Below are positions 23,560 through 35,278 of a stretch of DNA of 64,000 nt, one piece after another. Each line of letters opens with the position of its first letter. Positions within the stretch are counted from its first letter, which is position 1. The position numbers were made by a program, and so were the translations under genes. The notes beneath the pieces are model-generated. The model made no database searches, was not told where the DNA came from, and saw only the letters and a program-made list of their open reading frames with translations. Origin of the DNA: Riptortus pedestris (Eukaryota; Arthropoda; Insecta; Hemiptera; Alydidae); NCBI GenBank assembly GCA_019009955.1, contig CM032233.1, positions 97,782,501 through 97,846,500 of the forward strand. The letters run 5' to 3'.

Positions 23560-24190
23560 CTACACCTGAAAACTAACTACTAGCTCCAACTTCGGAAAGC
23601 CACAACACGCCTCACCACTAGAAAACTACTACTAGCTTCTACAAAGTACAACCACAACTATCTCCTATAACGGAAAGTTATTGCTTGCTCCTAAACCGTG
23701 AAATTACTACTTGCTCCTACTCCGGAAAGCCACAACAAGCCACACCAATAGAAAACTACTATTAGCTCCTATTCCGGACATCCACAACTGGCTCCTACAA
23801 CGGAAAGTTACTACTCGCTCCTGAACCGTGAAATTACTACTAGCTCCTATTCCGGACATCCACAACTGGCTCCTACAACGGAAAGTTACTACTCGCTCCT
23901 GAACCGTGAAATTACTACTAGCCTCTATTCCGGACATCCACAACTGGCTCCTACAACGGAAAGTTACTACTCGCTCCTGAACCGTGAAATTACTACTAGC
24001 CTCTATTCCGGACATCCACAACTGGCTCCTACAACGGAAAGTTACTACTCGCTCCTGAACCGTGAAATTACTACTAGCCTCTATTCCGGACATCCACAAC
24101 TGGCTCCTACAACGGAAAGTTACTACTCGCTCCTGAACCGTGAAATTACTACTAGCTCCTATTCCGGACATCCACAACTGGCTCCCACAT
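23560..24190. repeat. 78-bp tandem repeat
   Basis: Five near-identical 78-bp units (for example, GAAATTACTACTAGC at 23830, 23908, 23986 and 24064), preceded by more diverged units from about 23560. Because 78 is a multiple of three, the minus strand has an open frame of 26-residue repeats; no start context or domain supports a gene. Confidence 0.95.
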
Positions 24191-24232
24191 CGGAATTTGG
24201 ACGTGACTTATGGGTTACAATTTAATACCGAC

Positions 24233-24999
24233 CCCCAGATAAAATAATATCGCCAATGTGCTGCAGAGCATGGATGTAGCCACATGGGGCATGAATAATA
24301 ATCCATCAATGGCATTCTATAAAGCCGGTTTCCAGGGTATTATAATCTTGTGCGACACCATGTGGTCCGATGATAAGGAAAAGAAACTTTCGAGCTTTAT
24401 ACCAAGCTCAAGGATAATTTTAATTGGCCTATAGAACTGTTTCTTACGAAGCGATTGATATTATTACTCGCGAACCACCAATAGATCTTGTACTAAAAGC
24501 CAAGATCACTGTGAAGTGCCGGATCAATGACTGGCAAATTCCCCAGCTTGGAACTAGAGAACTAGTAGAATTTCTAAACTTGTACATCGAAGGAGATTTG
24601 GTACAAGCAGGCAATGATAGGACGACTAAATACTTGATCGAGGAATGGGTGACACACATGCTCAAAGGGAGAAGTGACGAAGGAGTTGTTCGGCAAAGTT
24701 AGGCATAGGATATCCCTTCTCTGGGCAACAGCAGATTACTGGACGGCACAGTTCAAGAGCGGCCACGGACACTTCGGCTCATATCTGTAGCCATAAAAAG
24801 GAAAGAGACAAGCTGTTCGCAAATGTGGTGCAGGAAACGAGGCAGCTCTACACGTGCTTGGCGAGTGCACAAGCCTTTCCCGAGCAAGGCTCATATTGAC
24901 GACGAGTCTACATAAATAACAGATAGACCCGCAAGACATGAGTGAGGAGTTAGATGGAGGTATGTATTTTACAAATTGGACCACCAAGCTGGGCAAATA
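24233..24999 (+). pseudogene. Decayed R1-clade ORF2 C-terminal fragment
   Basis: The reading moves between frames. 24244-24430 reads as NVLQSMDVATWGM, matching INILQSMSRATWGL of copy 2. 24424-24702 gives AYRTVSYEAIDIITREPP and IDLVLKAK, matching KAYRTTSYEAVQIIAG and IDLVIRAK. 24740-24900 gives AQFKSGHGHFGSYL and CGAGNEAALHVLGEC, the C-terminal zinc finger. It is broken by stops and frameshifts, and no endonuclease or RT palm is present. An old 5'-truncated copy. Confidence 0.85.
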
Positions 25000-25429
25000 G
25001 AGCTAACTCGGGGAATCTGAACTGAATTCTAATGTGAGGACGTCAACCTATCTACCACTGAAAAACCAACATGGTCCTTAATCTATTTCTATATCCAATA
25101 TGTCTCCATTTATCTAGGGAAAAAGTAAGCTTTCTTTTCATTGGTAATCATTACTGTAGTATGGATTATTTTATTCAACAATGTAGAAGTCAATGTCGCT
25201 ATCCATCCCTTTCGCTTAAAGAAAGAAACCTTTTACCTCAGTGCATTTTATTTAAGAGAACTCCGAGTGTTTCCGAGAAGATTTTGAACTCAGGTTCTTT
25301 GTAGATTATTTCAATAACTGGTTCTATTTTCTATATCTAATAAGCACGGATAACATGAGGCTACAGAAATTAGATCAGGTGATATAATAATGTTAGAAGG
25401 AGCCCCTATCGAGTTTCAATCAAGTATAT
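25000..25429. other. No recognisable gene
   Basis: AT-rich sequence between the R1 relic and the 50-bp array. Nothing identified. Confidence 0.5.
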
Positions 25430-25852
25430 AACAATGTCAGTTAGAGCGAGACCCTCTATTCAGATACAACCAAGTATCTAATAATGATAGTTAGAGCGAG
25501 ACCCTCTATTCAGAACCAATGATGTATCTAATAATGATAGTTAGAGCGAGACCCTCTATTCAGATACAACCAAGTATCTAATAATGATAGTTAGAGCGAG
25601 ACCCTCTATTCAGATCCATTCAAGCATCCAATAATGATAGTTAGAGCGAGACCCTCTATTCAGATACAACCAAGTATCTAATAATGATAGTTAGAGCGAG
25701 ACCCTCTATTCAGATCCATTCAAGCATCCAATAATGATAGTTAGAGAGAGACCCTCTATTCAGAACCAATGATGTATCTAATAATGATAGTTAGAGCGAG
25801 ACCCTCTATTCAGATACAACCAAGTATCTAATAATGATAGTTAGAGCGAGAC
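25430..25852. repeat. 50-bp tandem repeat
   Basis: Eight to nine units of 50 bp with the core GATAGTTAGAGCGAGACCCT. ACCCTCTATT recurs at 25501 and 25551. Units alternate between variants (CAGATACAACCAAG, CAGAACCAATGATG, CAGATCCATTCAAG), so a higher-order pattern may exist. The last unit runs straight into the C-tract at its own GAGACCC. Confidence 0.95.
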
Positions 25853-26367
25853 CCCCCCACCCCCACCCCCCCCCCCCCCAGCCACAACCCCCCCCAACCC
25901 ACCCCCCAACCACCCCCCACCCCCCCGCCAACCACCCCCCCAAACACCCACCACCACAACCCCCCCCCCCCCCCACCCCCCCCCCCCCCCACCCCCCCCC
26001 CCCCCCACCCCCCCCCCCCCCCACCCCCCCCCCCCCCCACCCCCCCCCCCCCCCACCCCCCCCCCCCCCCACCCCCCCCCCCCCCCACCCCCCCCCCCCC
26101 CCACCCCCCCCCCCCCCCACCCCCCCCCCCCCCCACCCCCCCCCCCCCCCACCCCCCCCCCCCCCCACCCCCCCCCCCCCCCACCCCCCCCCCCCCCCAC
26201 CCCCCCCCCCCCCCACCCCCCCCCCCCCCCACCCCCCCCCCCCCCCACCCCCCCCCCCCCCCACCCCCCCCCCCCCCCACCCCCCCCCCCCCCCACCCCC
26301 CCCCCCCCCCACCCCCCCCCCCCCCCACCCCCCCCCCCCCCCACCCCCCCCCCCCCCCACCCCCCAT
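25853..26367. repeat. (C15A)n minisatellite, period exactly 16
   Basis: From 25853 to 25974 there is an irregular C/A tract. From 25975 to 26359, single A residues occur every 16 bases without exception (25 A residues: 25975, 25991, 26007 ... 26359), separated by 15 C. The complementary strand is a long poly(G) array. Long Pro-, Gly- and Thr/His-rich frames on both strands are translated repeat. Confidence 0.97.
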
Positions 26368-26979
26368 AATGTAGTGAAAAAGGAGGGAATTTAGAGCTTA
26401 TGCCAATCCAGACTTTCTTTATGAACGGGAATTCATTTTTATTTCAATCCGCTATTGAAGGGTATAACTGCTGATCATTTATTGTGCACGTTTCAGGACA
26501 TACCTATGAATAGTGATGAAAATTGCACAATTATTTAGTGGATGAATTAGTCCAATCTTTATATTTTCAACAATAAACATTTTTATTTCAACCCTGGCAC
26601 AAATGCTAATATATATGTAAATTTAAGTTAACATTACCATTAATTATTGAATGCATACTTCTTTAGCTATCATCAATTGTAGATAACTCAAAATGAGAAC
26701 TACAAAATATTCTCATTTGGCTCAATCTGATTGACTTTGCAATGACGCATCGGATGTCGAAACTAAGTACATTCATTTCGATGATTTAGTCTGGCTAATA
26801 AACAGGGATCCTCGGCTTGTGCAGTTTAGCTATTTAAGGGGGTTCCTATATACTTTCTGTAGTCGATCTGTATATTTATTAAGAAATGCTAATTCTAAAT
26901 ATCTCTTTTCAACCAACCATTGTCTCCTCACCTCACTCAAAGGTGATTCATCAAATTATTTTTTTATCGATTTTTATGA
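26368..26979. other. No recognisable gene
   Basis: AT-rich sequence with no motif. It may include the degraded 3' trailer of the minus-strand LINE fragment that follows. Confidence 0.4.
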
Positions 26980-27480
26980 CAAATATTTTCTAGTTTTATG
27001 TAATTATTCAATGTTTTGGAGATACTTGCTTATAAAAACATTCTTCAGACGTGTAGTTCTTTCATTTATTTTTAAACAAGAAATACTTTTTATTAGATTT
27101 AATACATTCCGGCAGAGCATTAAAGAGTTTTACTCCCGAAAACGATACGCTTTTCTAATATTTTTGAAAAACAATTTCATGTATTTTTTCACTGACAATA
27201 TCGTTTGGTTCTTATATGTTGAGAGAAAAGTCATTATTTTTAAATCCTTAAAAAGAGGCCGACAGGAGTCTCGACTTTCTGTTGTGTATAAATTTTACTG
27301 CTCTCTTCTGTAATTTAAATATTAAAATAAGTTTTCTTGAGTTACTCCAATGCAAACGCCATATGTTACCTGACTATGGAAAAACAATTAGTAATGGAGT
27401 TTCCATTGAAAGATATTTTATAATACATTTTAATAAGAAGCAACATTTTAATAGGAGAAGAGGATATGAAGTATTAATGC
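26980..27480 (-). pseudogene. Decayed non-LTR retrotransposon ORF2 tail (CR1/Jockey-like)
   Basis: On the minus strand, LQKRAVKFIHNRKS (about 27310-27270) is followed in the next frame by RDSCRPLFKDLKIMTFLS, and further on by GVKLFNALPECIKSNKKYF. This series is the usual end of CR1/Jockey-type ORF2: LQKRAxRxI, then SCRPLFKxLxIMT, then xxFNxLPxxI. Stops and frame changes show decay. The 164-codon + strand frame here (26819-27313) is its antisense shadow. Confidence 0.75.
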
Positions 27481-29034
27481 TGGCAATACTTCTAGAAAGG
27501 AAACTGTCCTAATTGGGAGATAAACGCCCCCAGGAAAGAAACGAGGGCTAGTGTCGGGAGCGTGAGTCATTTTTTCCTAAAACATAGTTGGCTCCTGGGA
27601 CTCTGCAACAACAAGCATATTTTATACAATTACAGTGACAAATTTGCGATATATTTCGTGTTATTGGAGCGTTTTCTTAAATTCCCTCTTGTCGATCCAG
27701 AATCTATCGTCTGAAAAAAATGAAACCGAATATAGTGGTCAGTAGTTTCATCCACGAATCATGGAAGTTCAAATGATGAAGAGTGGGGAAACCCAAAATG
27801 ATTTCTGTTTTTATAATAAAACGAAGGCAGACCTTTACACCCCGACTTTCACTACAATTCCCAAAGTAAATTTTTACGTTTTCCCATGTGCGTGTTATTT
27901 AGTATGATAATATTAGCCTTGTGAATAAGGTTTTAAATATAAAATTACATTTACAAGCTCATTTCAAACCTCCGTTTGATTTCATTCTGAAATTGGCTGT
28001 TTAATTGGTCGATCTACATTTTGAGTTCCATTTATAAAAAATAAAAAAAGATTTCAAATTCACGATGGAAAAATTATAAATATAGTATAGATGTTGATAA
28101 AATTTCCAATTTTCAATGAAAAAAAGACAAGTAAACTGTCTCGTGTAAAATGAAAATATTCTCGTTGGCTTTCTTTCGAGAAGAAAAGGAAAAGTGCTTA
28201 TACCTACAAGAAATGGGAAGAACAGATTTGTCTTGAATGTTCTTAGAACTTTTGTAAGGCTTGGGGGAAAAGTAATAAGGCACCAGCCATGAGTCATGCC
28301 TTTCCAGCAACAGTAGAAATTCAATTAATTTTTTCTATTTTTACTTTGGAGGAAATTCTATTGGAGAATTGATGTGGCATTGTTTATAAGAAAACAGGAT
28401 GAAACGGCAGAGACAGTGACTGGGACATTAGTTAAGCTGAAGCCACCTTTCTTTTGGTTAATTTAGCCTGACGATCTCACTGGCTCTTCGCTCCTCTTTG
28501 GATCGATCATATCTCCTGTTATTGTTTATTGCTTTGATTGTAACCATTTTGTTGTGCCGTTTGGTAAGAAACCAAAAACTTTCCTTATAAGTGATTAGTA
28601 GAAGAAAGTAACTAAAAACCTATTTTCTTTTCACTTGATTGTATTATATTTGAATCGATAGCTAATAGGAATAAGTATTCTACTTCCATCATTACGAACA
28701 CTTTTCATGTGTTGTTTTCCATCTGCAATGTGTTTATTTACTTTATTGAAATTAGTTTTTATTTAGTTGCTTCCTCGGATAAATGGCTATAATTTATAAA
28801 AGTTTGTAATCGTTTATGAGAGATCTCAGTGGGTTACGTTCAACGTAATTATAATTCTCCCACATGTTCATATTGGCTCAAATATATTCTTGCTTTTTTT
28901 AATTAATTCGTATTCATTCATTTTGGCAAATATAGCAGTAACTAGTTGTTTTCATCAAAATTCAGTAAGAATGTGAACAAACCGTGTGGGGGTGACCAGT
29001 AGACGTCTCATTTATTGCTCTGTTTTTCTTTTAG
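27481..29034. other. No recognisable gene
   Basis: About 1.5 kb of AT-rich sequence. A 107-codon minus-strand frame at 28001-28324 lacks motifs. Nothing could be assigned. Confidence 0.5.
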
Positions 29035-29550
29035 CAGTTTTTCCTATATGAAAATCAGCTATTAAGGTTGTACTCATGACGCGATTCTCGAAAAAGTTCT
29101 TCAAATGTTCAACGATCCTATCTAGTAGATGATGAAAATGAGGTCCACTCTATATATATATATATATATATAGGCAGATAGGGAGCCTGACACCCCCCCC
29201 CCAAAAAAAATGGGCAGCTTAATTAGTTTATATATTTATTGATATATATTTTATATATCTGTCTATATTCTTTTCTGTTAACACTCTACGAGTTGCAATT
29301 TTGGTCTTATCATAATTAAACTTGATACATAAGCATTTTATGTCAAATTAAAGATCATGTTCGCTAACGTCTGAAATCGGAACTGGGGAGGGGGGGGGTT
29401 AGAGGACGAATTTTGAAAATTAAAATATTTCCGTTCTTATACGTCGGATTCACAAATACTATAGAACCTATCGAATTGCAAATTTAATTGCCTATCAATC
29501 TTGTTTATAGAAATGAGGGTGTTGATGAAAATCGGCTGGATTACAATGTA
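29035..29550 (+). mobile_element. Family B repeat, left part
   Basis: A degraded left hairpin (GCAGTTTTTCCTATATGAAA) is followed by TCAGCTATTAAGGTTGTACT and the CATCGATCC-type block (here with changes). A (TA)n tract at 29153-29171 and the CGGAACTGGGGAGG core follow. It is interrupted after about 29540. Confidence 0.7.
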
Positions 29551-30402
29551 TTTCCGGGGGGTGCGAGAGGGGATTAGAGGGGGCGGTCGAGAGGGTGCTT
29601 GGAGAGGGAGGGAATCTACTCTGAGAGTAGGGTGGCTTCGGAGATGATCGGCTTAGTTCAGCACTTGTCGAAGCCTCTGCCCAATCTGAGCACCGTATCT
29701 CGGTTTGAATTTATCCTTTCAGCAGAGGAGTCCGTTAATGCTTTAAATTTTATTTCAAGTATTTCATTTTGTATTTATTACTCTTATATTATAGTTTATT
29801 TTATAATTAGTTAGATGCACACTCTATGGATCTTTGTAAAAACTCTTCACTCTCACTCTGCTATAACTGATAAGGTAACAGATGAAATATCACTAATGAA
29901 CTATTAATATTTCGGGTTAATAAAATCATAAAAAATTACTTTACGAATATTAATGCATGCTATGTTAATATAATTCATTAAATAATAAAGATTTACCACG
30001 ACCATATTAAATAATAAACTACCAGTAATTAACTATAGATGTGAAAGGAATAAACAGTTGAACTAATTTGTTCTAAAAGTTCATATAATTTAATTTAACA
30101 TTTTGATTCAGCTTGCAAAAGCGATAACAAAAGATTTGCTTGGTACGTTGGTAGTTATGGTAGGTTCGAAAGCCAAAAAATAAAATGTTTTTCAAAAAAT
30201 GATTGTGAATTCTTTTAAGGTCACCAATGTAGTCATGTAATCATGACCTAATTTTCATAAATTAAATCAAAATTATCCCGACTAAGTACTCGTATATAGA
30301 TAAAGATAAATGAATAAATATTTGCAATATAATATTTTTATCACAACATTTGATTATACCTAATTGAGTCGATTACCGTTTGTTCAATTTTTAATAGATA
30401 AA
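29551..30402. other. No recognisable gene
   Basis: AT-rich. A 71-codon + strand frame at 29599-29814 has no recognisable content. Confidence 0.5.
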
Positions 30403-30942
30403 GATCATCATGCAGGGGCTGCTTAAACTAAGCAGATTTCCCACGTAAAGTTGTACAATCTTCATACGAGTGCCGAACAGTTACGAAAGCGGCCGAACTA
30501 GCTTTCGGCGGAAACGAATAGAAGGGACCATAGCTCGTCCGTTACTGTTAATAAAAATGCAAATATCTCGGTTAATATTCAAGATAGAGAATAAATGTAT
30601 ATTACACTATTTATAGTAAATTTAATTTTCAATACGATTGGTTCTATACAATTTTTCGATCCGATGCATAATAACGGAGAATTTCGAATTTTCGAAAATC
30701 CCCCCTCTAAACCCCCCTCCCTCTGATCCGATTTCAGCCATTAACCAACTCGATCTGTCTTTTTACATAAAACGTTTAAATATCGAGTTGCAACTGCTAA
30801 AGCGTTTCTGACATATATATAAAATTTTGAACGGACCTCATTTTCACTATCTCTTAGGAAGGATCGATGGACATTTGAAGATAATTTTCGAAAATCGCGT
30901 CATGAGTACGACCTCAATAGCTGATTTCCCTTAAGGGGAATT
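30403..30942 (-). mobile_element. Family B repeat, near full length, reverse orientation
   Basis: It begins at CATGCAGGGGCTGC and AAACTAAGCAGATTTCCCAC and passes the GAGATATTTGCAT module in reverse and the ACCCCCCTCC core. It ends with AATAGCTGATTTCCCTTAAG. With the 62.5-kb copy it defines the short form of the family (about 540-570 bp). Confidence 0.85.
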
Positions 30943-30949
30943 CTCGTCA

Positions 30950-31503
30950 GTTACCATACGTCGGATCAAAAAATTGTATAGAATCAATCTTATTGCAAAT
31001 GTACTATAAATATTGTTAAATACATTTATTCACTATCTTGAATGTTTACCGAGATATTTGCATTTTTCAGTTTTCAGCAAACCCCCACTTAAAATCATAT
31101 TACATACACAATAATCTGTTAAGTAATAAACCACATTATTTGAAGGTTAAATACCATAAATTGTTTTCAAGAGACCTTTATTATACGATATACATGCAAA
31201 TATGTTATGGTGACCCCTCTCCTTCTTAAGTTCTTGGACTACTAATATTTGATTGATCGAGATAAAAATTATCCTGATCCATTATAAATTAAAGCAATAG
31301 ATATAGTAAATAGTTTTCAATAAAATTAATATGTTATATTCTGATATAATTCCGTAATTGTTTTTCTTTCCTGTTAGAAGTTTGCACACCTGTTTGGTTA
31401 CGTTTCAGGTTCTTTCTGTCTGGAGGTTTCTTATTATCGTTTGTATTTATTCACTTGATGCTGACGGTGCTATTGTGTTAGCAGTATGTAGATTTATATT
31501 TTG

Positions 31504-31508
<5 letters not shown>
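30950..31508 (+). mobile_element. Family B repeat, long-form interior
   Basis: It starts in the core (ACGTCGGATCAAAAAATTGT), continues through ACCGAGATATTTGCATTTTT and then the long-form section. That section includes AACCACATTATTTGAAG and the TATTTATTCACTTGATGCTG end seen also near 49.7 kb. It ends at the (TA)n tract at 31509. Confidence 0.7.
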
Positions 31509-31547
<39 letters not shown>

Positions 31548-31830
31548 GTAACCTCTGTCTGTACATTGATTTTTTTCGCGAATTTTCACGATATCTTTTC
31601 GTTTCACATGTCATAGACACAATAACTGCATTTTGTTTCTTTCTTGTTTGTTTATTTATTTGTTACCTTTTCACGCATAAACGGCTGAACCGAATTTTAT
31701 GACACTTGGTATGTATATTACTACTAGCCCAAATTAGACTTCAGGCTATATTAATGTTCTCTGAGGGATGGCCTGAAATAAAAATTTGCGATATTTCATT
31801 TTCTATTTGTTTTAAAGCAAAATTGCACAT
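31509..31830 (-). mobile_element. Family A repeat, truncated, reverse orientation
   Basis: It starts at the (TA)n tract (31509-31543), then AAAATTGTAACCTCTGTCTG and TTTCACGCATAAACGGCTGA, matching the right end of family A in reverse. Similarity fades after about 31830, and the CCCGGCTTCGC end is missing. Confidence 0.75.
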
Positions 31831-32885
31831 AACAAAAGTTGGCACGCGCGCGTCTGTAATTTGTTCTACGGGAATGTTACGTTACAGGTCAATATTTCAT
31901 TTTAAATTAAACTGTTAGCTGAGGAAAAATGTAGGCAGGCACTGTAGCCAACATATCCTTTTCGAATGAATGTAGTCAGTACTGAACTGTTCCAATTGAT
32001 ACAAAATACTATGCATTGTGTAATAGAACTATACTGGGTGAATAATATACTATACTGTGTAATCTAAGCATATTTCCCATTTGTTGTAGGCTGGTTATCT
32101 CATCTCATATTCACTATTTCATTCAAAATGAATGCTGGATATGATGTACTTGATGTAAATGAAGATCGGATGAGTCTGTTTTCACTAAAGGCTAAAACAA
32201 AAAACGAATACAAATAATTCGGTTAATAATCGATATAGAGAACATTAATTAGACAATAGTCATGGAAATTAAATTTTCAACCATATAAAAACTTATTAAT
32301 ACCGTTATAAGAAACCCTTCCATCAAGCTCATGATAATGGAAATATTTCAAATTTCCCCGTCTTCCTAAACTGATCAACCATTACCAAATATAATCTTTA
32401 GTTTTCCATGAAACGGTTAAATATCGAGTACGATACAGATAAAAAATGTAGCTCAAACATGAACGTAAAATCATAATCATAGGACAGCTAAATGTAGGAA
32501 AATACTCGCATTAAAAGCTACGAAGAATAAAAGAAATTCTTTATTTTTTTACTCCCAGATTCTTGAGGAAGTTTGCGCTGTTTAAATTAAATTAAATTTC
32601 TGTTAATAGCGGTAGAAGTATTTTTTTTTTTTACACGAGCCAACGTCTAACGTCAGTTTTCAATAGAATCTATGTTGACCTATGTCTAACCCAACCAATG
32701 TAATTAAGAAATCTGTTTATAACTATGTATAGTAGAGATACATGAGTAATTATATTTCTTTTTACGGGTAATTGATATTCCTGTCATACATGAGCGCTGC
32801 CAGTCTGGACGTTTTGAAGAGGGCGAGTTCTCCAAAACCGATTGCCATTACTGGCATTTTATAGAATGGTGTACCGGTAAAAACG
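31831..32885. other. No recognisable gene; weak family B traces
   Basis: The stretch at 32190-32450 shows faint reversed family B words (CGGTTAATAATCGATATAGA, AAATATCGAGT). Nothing else could be assigned. Confidence 0.45.
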
Positions 32886-33376
32886 TACTAAAGCTTTTTC
32901 AAACTGTTTAAAGTTATAAGTAAGTTTATTTTTTTTAATGCAGAAAGACAACCATCCTGTTTGCTATGGTACGATCATAAATTATTTTTTTTTTGCAGAT
33001 TGTTTCCCACGCTCAAGTTTTATGATAGTTTGTTGGGATATTTAAAACAAACTATCATAAAACCTCGAGTGTTCAAACAATTAAAATTGACACAAGTATA
33101 GAGATATTCATTTTCTTAGAAACAATATAGATATATGTCGTTAAATATATATTATCAAGAAAACTAAACGAGGCTTGAATTATCCATAAATGCATATGGA
33201 ATATTGCAGAAATGGAAAAAATGAGCTTTTATAGCAATTAGAGATAAAATATATACTTTAATGTGAAACGTTTTGCAAAACAAATTATTCATGATCGTAC
33301 CATAGCAACTAGGATGGTTGTCTTTCTACATTAAAAAAATAAATAACATTAAACAGTTTGAAAAAGCTTTAATGCA
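32886..33376. repeat. Foldback repeat (family C) with about 110-bp inverted arms
   Basis: The left arm (32886-32992: AAAGCTTTTTCAAACTGTTT, GAAAGACAACCATCCT, GCTATGGTACGATCAT) is the reverse complement of the right arm (33269-33376), with few mismatches. Inside, a second perfect inverted repeat of GTTTTATGATAGTTTGTT lies at about 33017-33063. The interior at 33150-33345 is related to 53190-53355. No transposase is present, so it is probably a non-autonomous foldback element. Confidence 0.75.
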
Positions 33377-33831
33377 TTTTTAAAAAAGTATTGAATGTAA
33401 ATATGTGTATATAAATATGTTGTGAATATATTTGTTTGTGTCTTTTGCCAGTTAATCATGTATTATGCCCTTTTCAAGAAGTTAAAACCTAACAAAAATT
33501 CCTTTAAACCATCTACTTATGTTTGGAAACATCATTTGGGTTTATCCATTACTATCTTTATATTTGAAAAGATCTCAGGAGTTATAGTGTTATACATTTA
33601 CTATTGTACATGTGCTTTTGAAATTTAGTTCTAAATAAAATATCATAGAACTTTTTTATCAAAATGTTATAAACCAGATACTTGTTGCAAATAACTCCAC
33701 ACGTCTTTAAATGAACTGGTGCAAATGCAAAAAGTTGTCTGCTGGAATAATTCCAAAACTCTTATTACGAATACAATCTCGCTAAAACGGTTCTCAGAAG
33801 AAAATTCTATAAAAAATGCGGTGGAAATAAC
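33377..33831. other. No firm gene; shared segment with 53.1 kb
   Basis: 33393-33452 resembles the reverse complement of 53061-53135 (AATATGTTGTGAA, GTCTTTTGCCAG). The 68-codon frame at 33422-33628 has no recognisable motif. Confidence 0.4.
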
Positions 33832-34270
33832 TGAAAATATTAAAAGACTAAAACCACTGTAGAGGTGAAAAATAAAATATCAAAAATAAATTTTATTGTT
33901 TTTAAATCATTTACAATGTAGCACTTTCCTCATAAATGTAGACAAAAATAATGTAAACAAATTTATCATTTCAAATAAAAGAAGGGAATTTAACCTCAAT
34001 TGATTTACACTAAATTTCTTCATATCAGCATGCATCAAAATCTTTAGTTGATCATTCTACCAACAATTCTTTGGCAGGCAATTGTGCTATAATGGATTCG
34101 TTCGCCTGTAACAATAAATCACAGTAATATATATTAATAAGTTAGAAATAACGAAAATTTATCAATAAATATTGAATAGAAAATTAAAAAGATTTTAGAT
34201 AAAATATAATACCCCATAGTAAAAATGTTCAAATTATGTCAGAAACAGAAATATATTGGAAATCTGAAAT
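33832..34270 (-). repeat. Family D segment, minus copy: conserved intron end and terminal exon
   Basis: On the minus strand this matches 48360-48829 base for base over long stretches: intron tail ATATATTACTGTGATTTATT and GTTACAG, then CACAATTGCCTGCCAAAG, GATATGAAGAAATTTAGTGT, and a poly(A) signal in AACAATAAAATTT. Similarity stops at the family B insertion at 34274. It is either a duplicated gene end or part of a repeat. Confidence 0.7.
34052..34105 (-). CDS. Possible terminal coding exon of an unrecognised gene
   Basis: After the acceptor TTATTGTTACAG an open stretch of 17 codons reads ANESIIAQLPAKELLVE and stops at TGA (34052-34054). It is followed by a 3' UTR-like region with AATAAA. The duplicate on the + strand (48534) has a stop at the third codon in the same frame (TAA for GAA), so this minus copy is the better candidate for a working exon. 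The upstream exon was not located, because a family B copy interrupts. The protein is unknown. Confidence 0.35.
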   Translation of the reverse strand, partial: ANESIIAQLPAKELLVE

Positions 34271-34273
34271 AAG

Positions 34274-34600
34274 TCCGTCATGCAGGGGCTGCGTAAACTA
34301 AGCAGATTTCCTACTGGTAGGTTTACAACAGATAAATCAACATACTGGTTACACCACCGTGAATGTTAAGCGAATAAATACGAACGGTAATAAGAAATCA
34401 TTCAGTCAATTTACATGTTAATAATCTTTTATAATTTCAAGTTAATAACATCTACATCGGATTGGGTCTCAATTGTAAAAAAACAGGGCAGCCAACTTCG
34501 CAGCGCTGAATAGATAAAATTATTCTAGAAAGATGTACAATTAATGAAATATATCTGAATATAACATATTAAATTCATTGAAAACTATTTACTATAGCTA
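34274..34600 (-). mobile_element. Family B repeat, right end and long-form segment, reverse
   Basis: It begins GTCCGTCATGCAGGGGCTGC followed by the AAACTAAGCAGATTTCC end, and continues with reversed long-form sequence (GTGAATGTTAAGCGAATAAA, CATTCAGTCAATTTAC) shared with 49.6-49.75 kb. It was inserted into the family D segment. Confidence 0.7.
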
Positions 34601-35080
34601 GTGGAGTAATTTGAAATGAATCAGAATAATTCCTATCTCAATCACTCAGATTTTAGTAATCCAAGAACAAAAGAAGGTGAGGGGGGGGGGGGGTCAACAG
34701 AACGTATTTGTTTGTATCTCGTATGTTTGTTTGTATCATGCGGGTCACACATAAAGTAACGCTTATTAATAATTGACAAAACTTTATTTATATTAAAAAT
34801 TTGAATAAAAAAATATATATTTTTTAAAAAAAGTAAAGATATCGTATAGAGATTTTAATGCAAAATAAAAACAAACAAGAAATGAGCAGAAAAACGAATT
34901 TACTTGACATTTGTAATGAGAAATTTGCCACTGTTTTTTCGATAAAAGCTGAACAATATCAGCCAGAATTGATGAGATAGCTACACGTACGCAGCTTCCT
35001 AATCGTGCATCACCGTCTTGATCGGTGGTCGTTTTTGATTCATTTCATGGTTGATAATAATTGTTAGCAAACATACATAC
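34601..35080. other. No recognisable gene; intronic if the receptor model is right
   Basis: A G-run lies at 34680-34693. Otherwise AT-rich sequence without motifs. Confidence 0.4.
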
Positions 35081-35278
35081 TTCCGAACAGAGACATGACC
35101 CCGGCGTATTTATCCAGAAGGTTCACGAATATTGGAATGTCGAAATTAGCAGCGATTTCCATGTCAGAAATACGCTTGAGTGAATCGGTTTTATATGCCA
35201 AATTAATAAAATTTAAAATTGCATATGCCACGTGGAATATCAAAATTTCCAATCCATCCAAAATAGGAGACAAAATCT
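35081..35278 (-). CDS. Putative multi-pass receptor, exon 2 (chemoreceptor-like)
   Basis: A 198-bp minus-strand exon. The acceptor is TTTACTAG and the donor GGAA/GTATGT. It encodes ILSPILDGLEILIFHVAY then AILNFINLAYKTDSLKRI, a hydrophobic segment followed by a basic loop, and ends with DKYAGVMSLFG. The phase 1 junction fits exon 1 (35738-35918): its last G plus AG here gives Glu. The layout resembles the second membrane segment of insect odorant receptors, but no diagnostic C-terminal motif is in reach, so the family remains uncertain. Later exons were not found. Confidence 0.4.

Noticed and set aside
25806..26394. Open frames of 160-186 codons rich in Gly/Trp or Pro/His
   Set aside because: They are produced by the period-16 C-tract; any frame through it stays open.
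26819..27313. 164-codon + strand open frame
   Set aside because: It is antisense to a clear LINE ORF2 tail on the minus strand and is Phe/Ile-rich with no motif.
28001..28324. 107-codon minus-strand frame
   Set aside because: AT-rich composition yields Phe/Tyr/Lys-rich frames by chance; no start context or homology visible.
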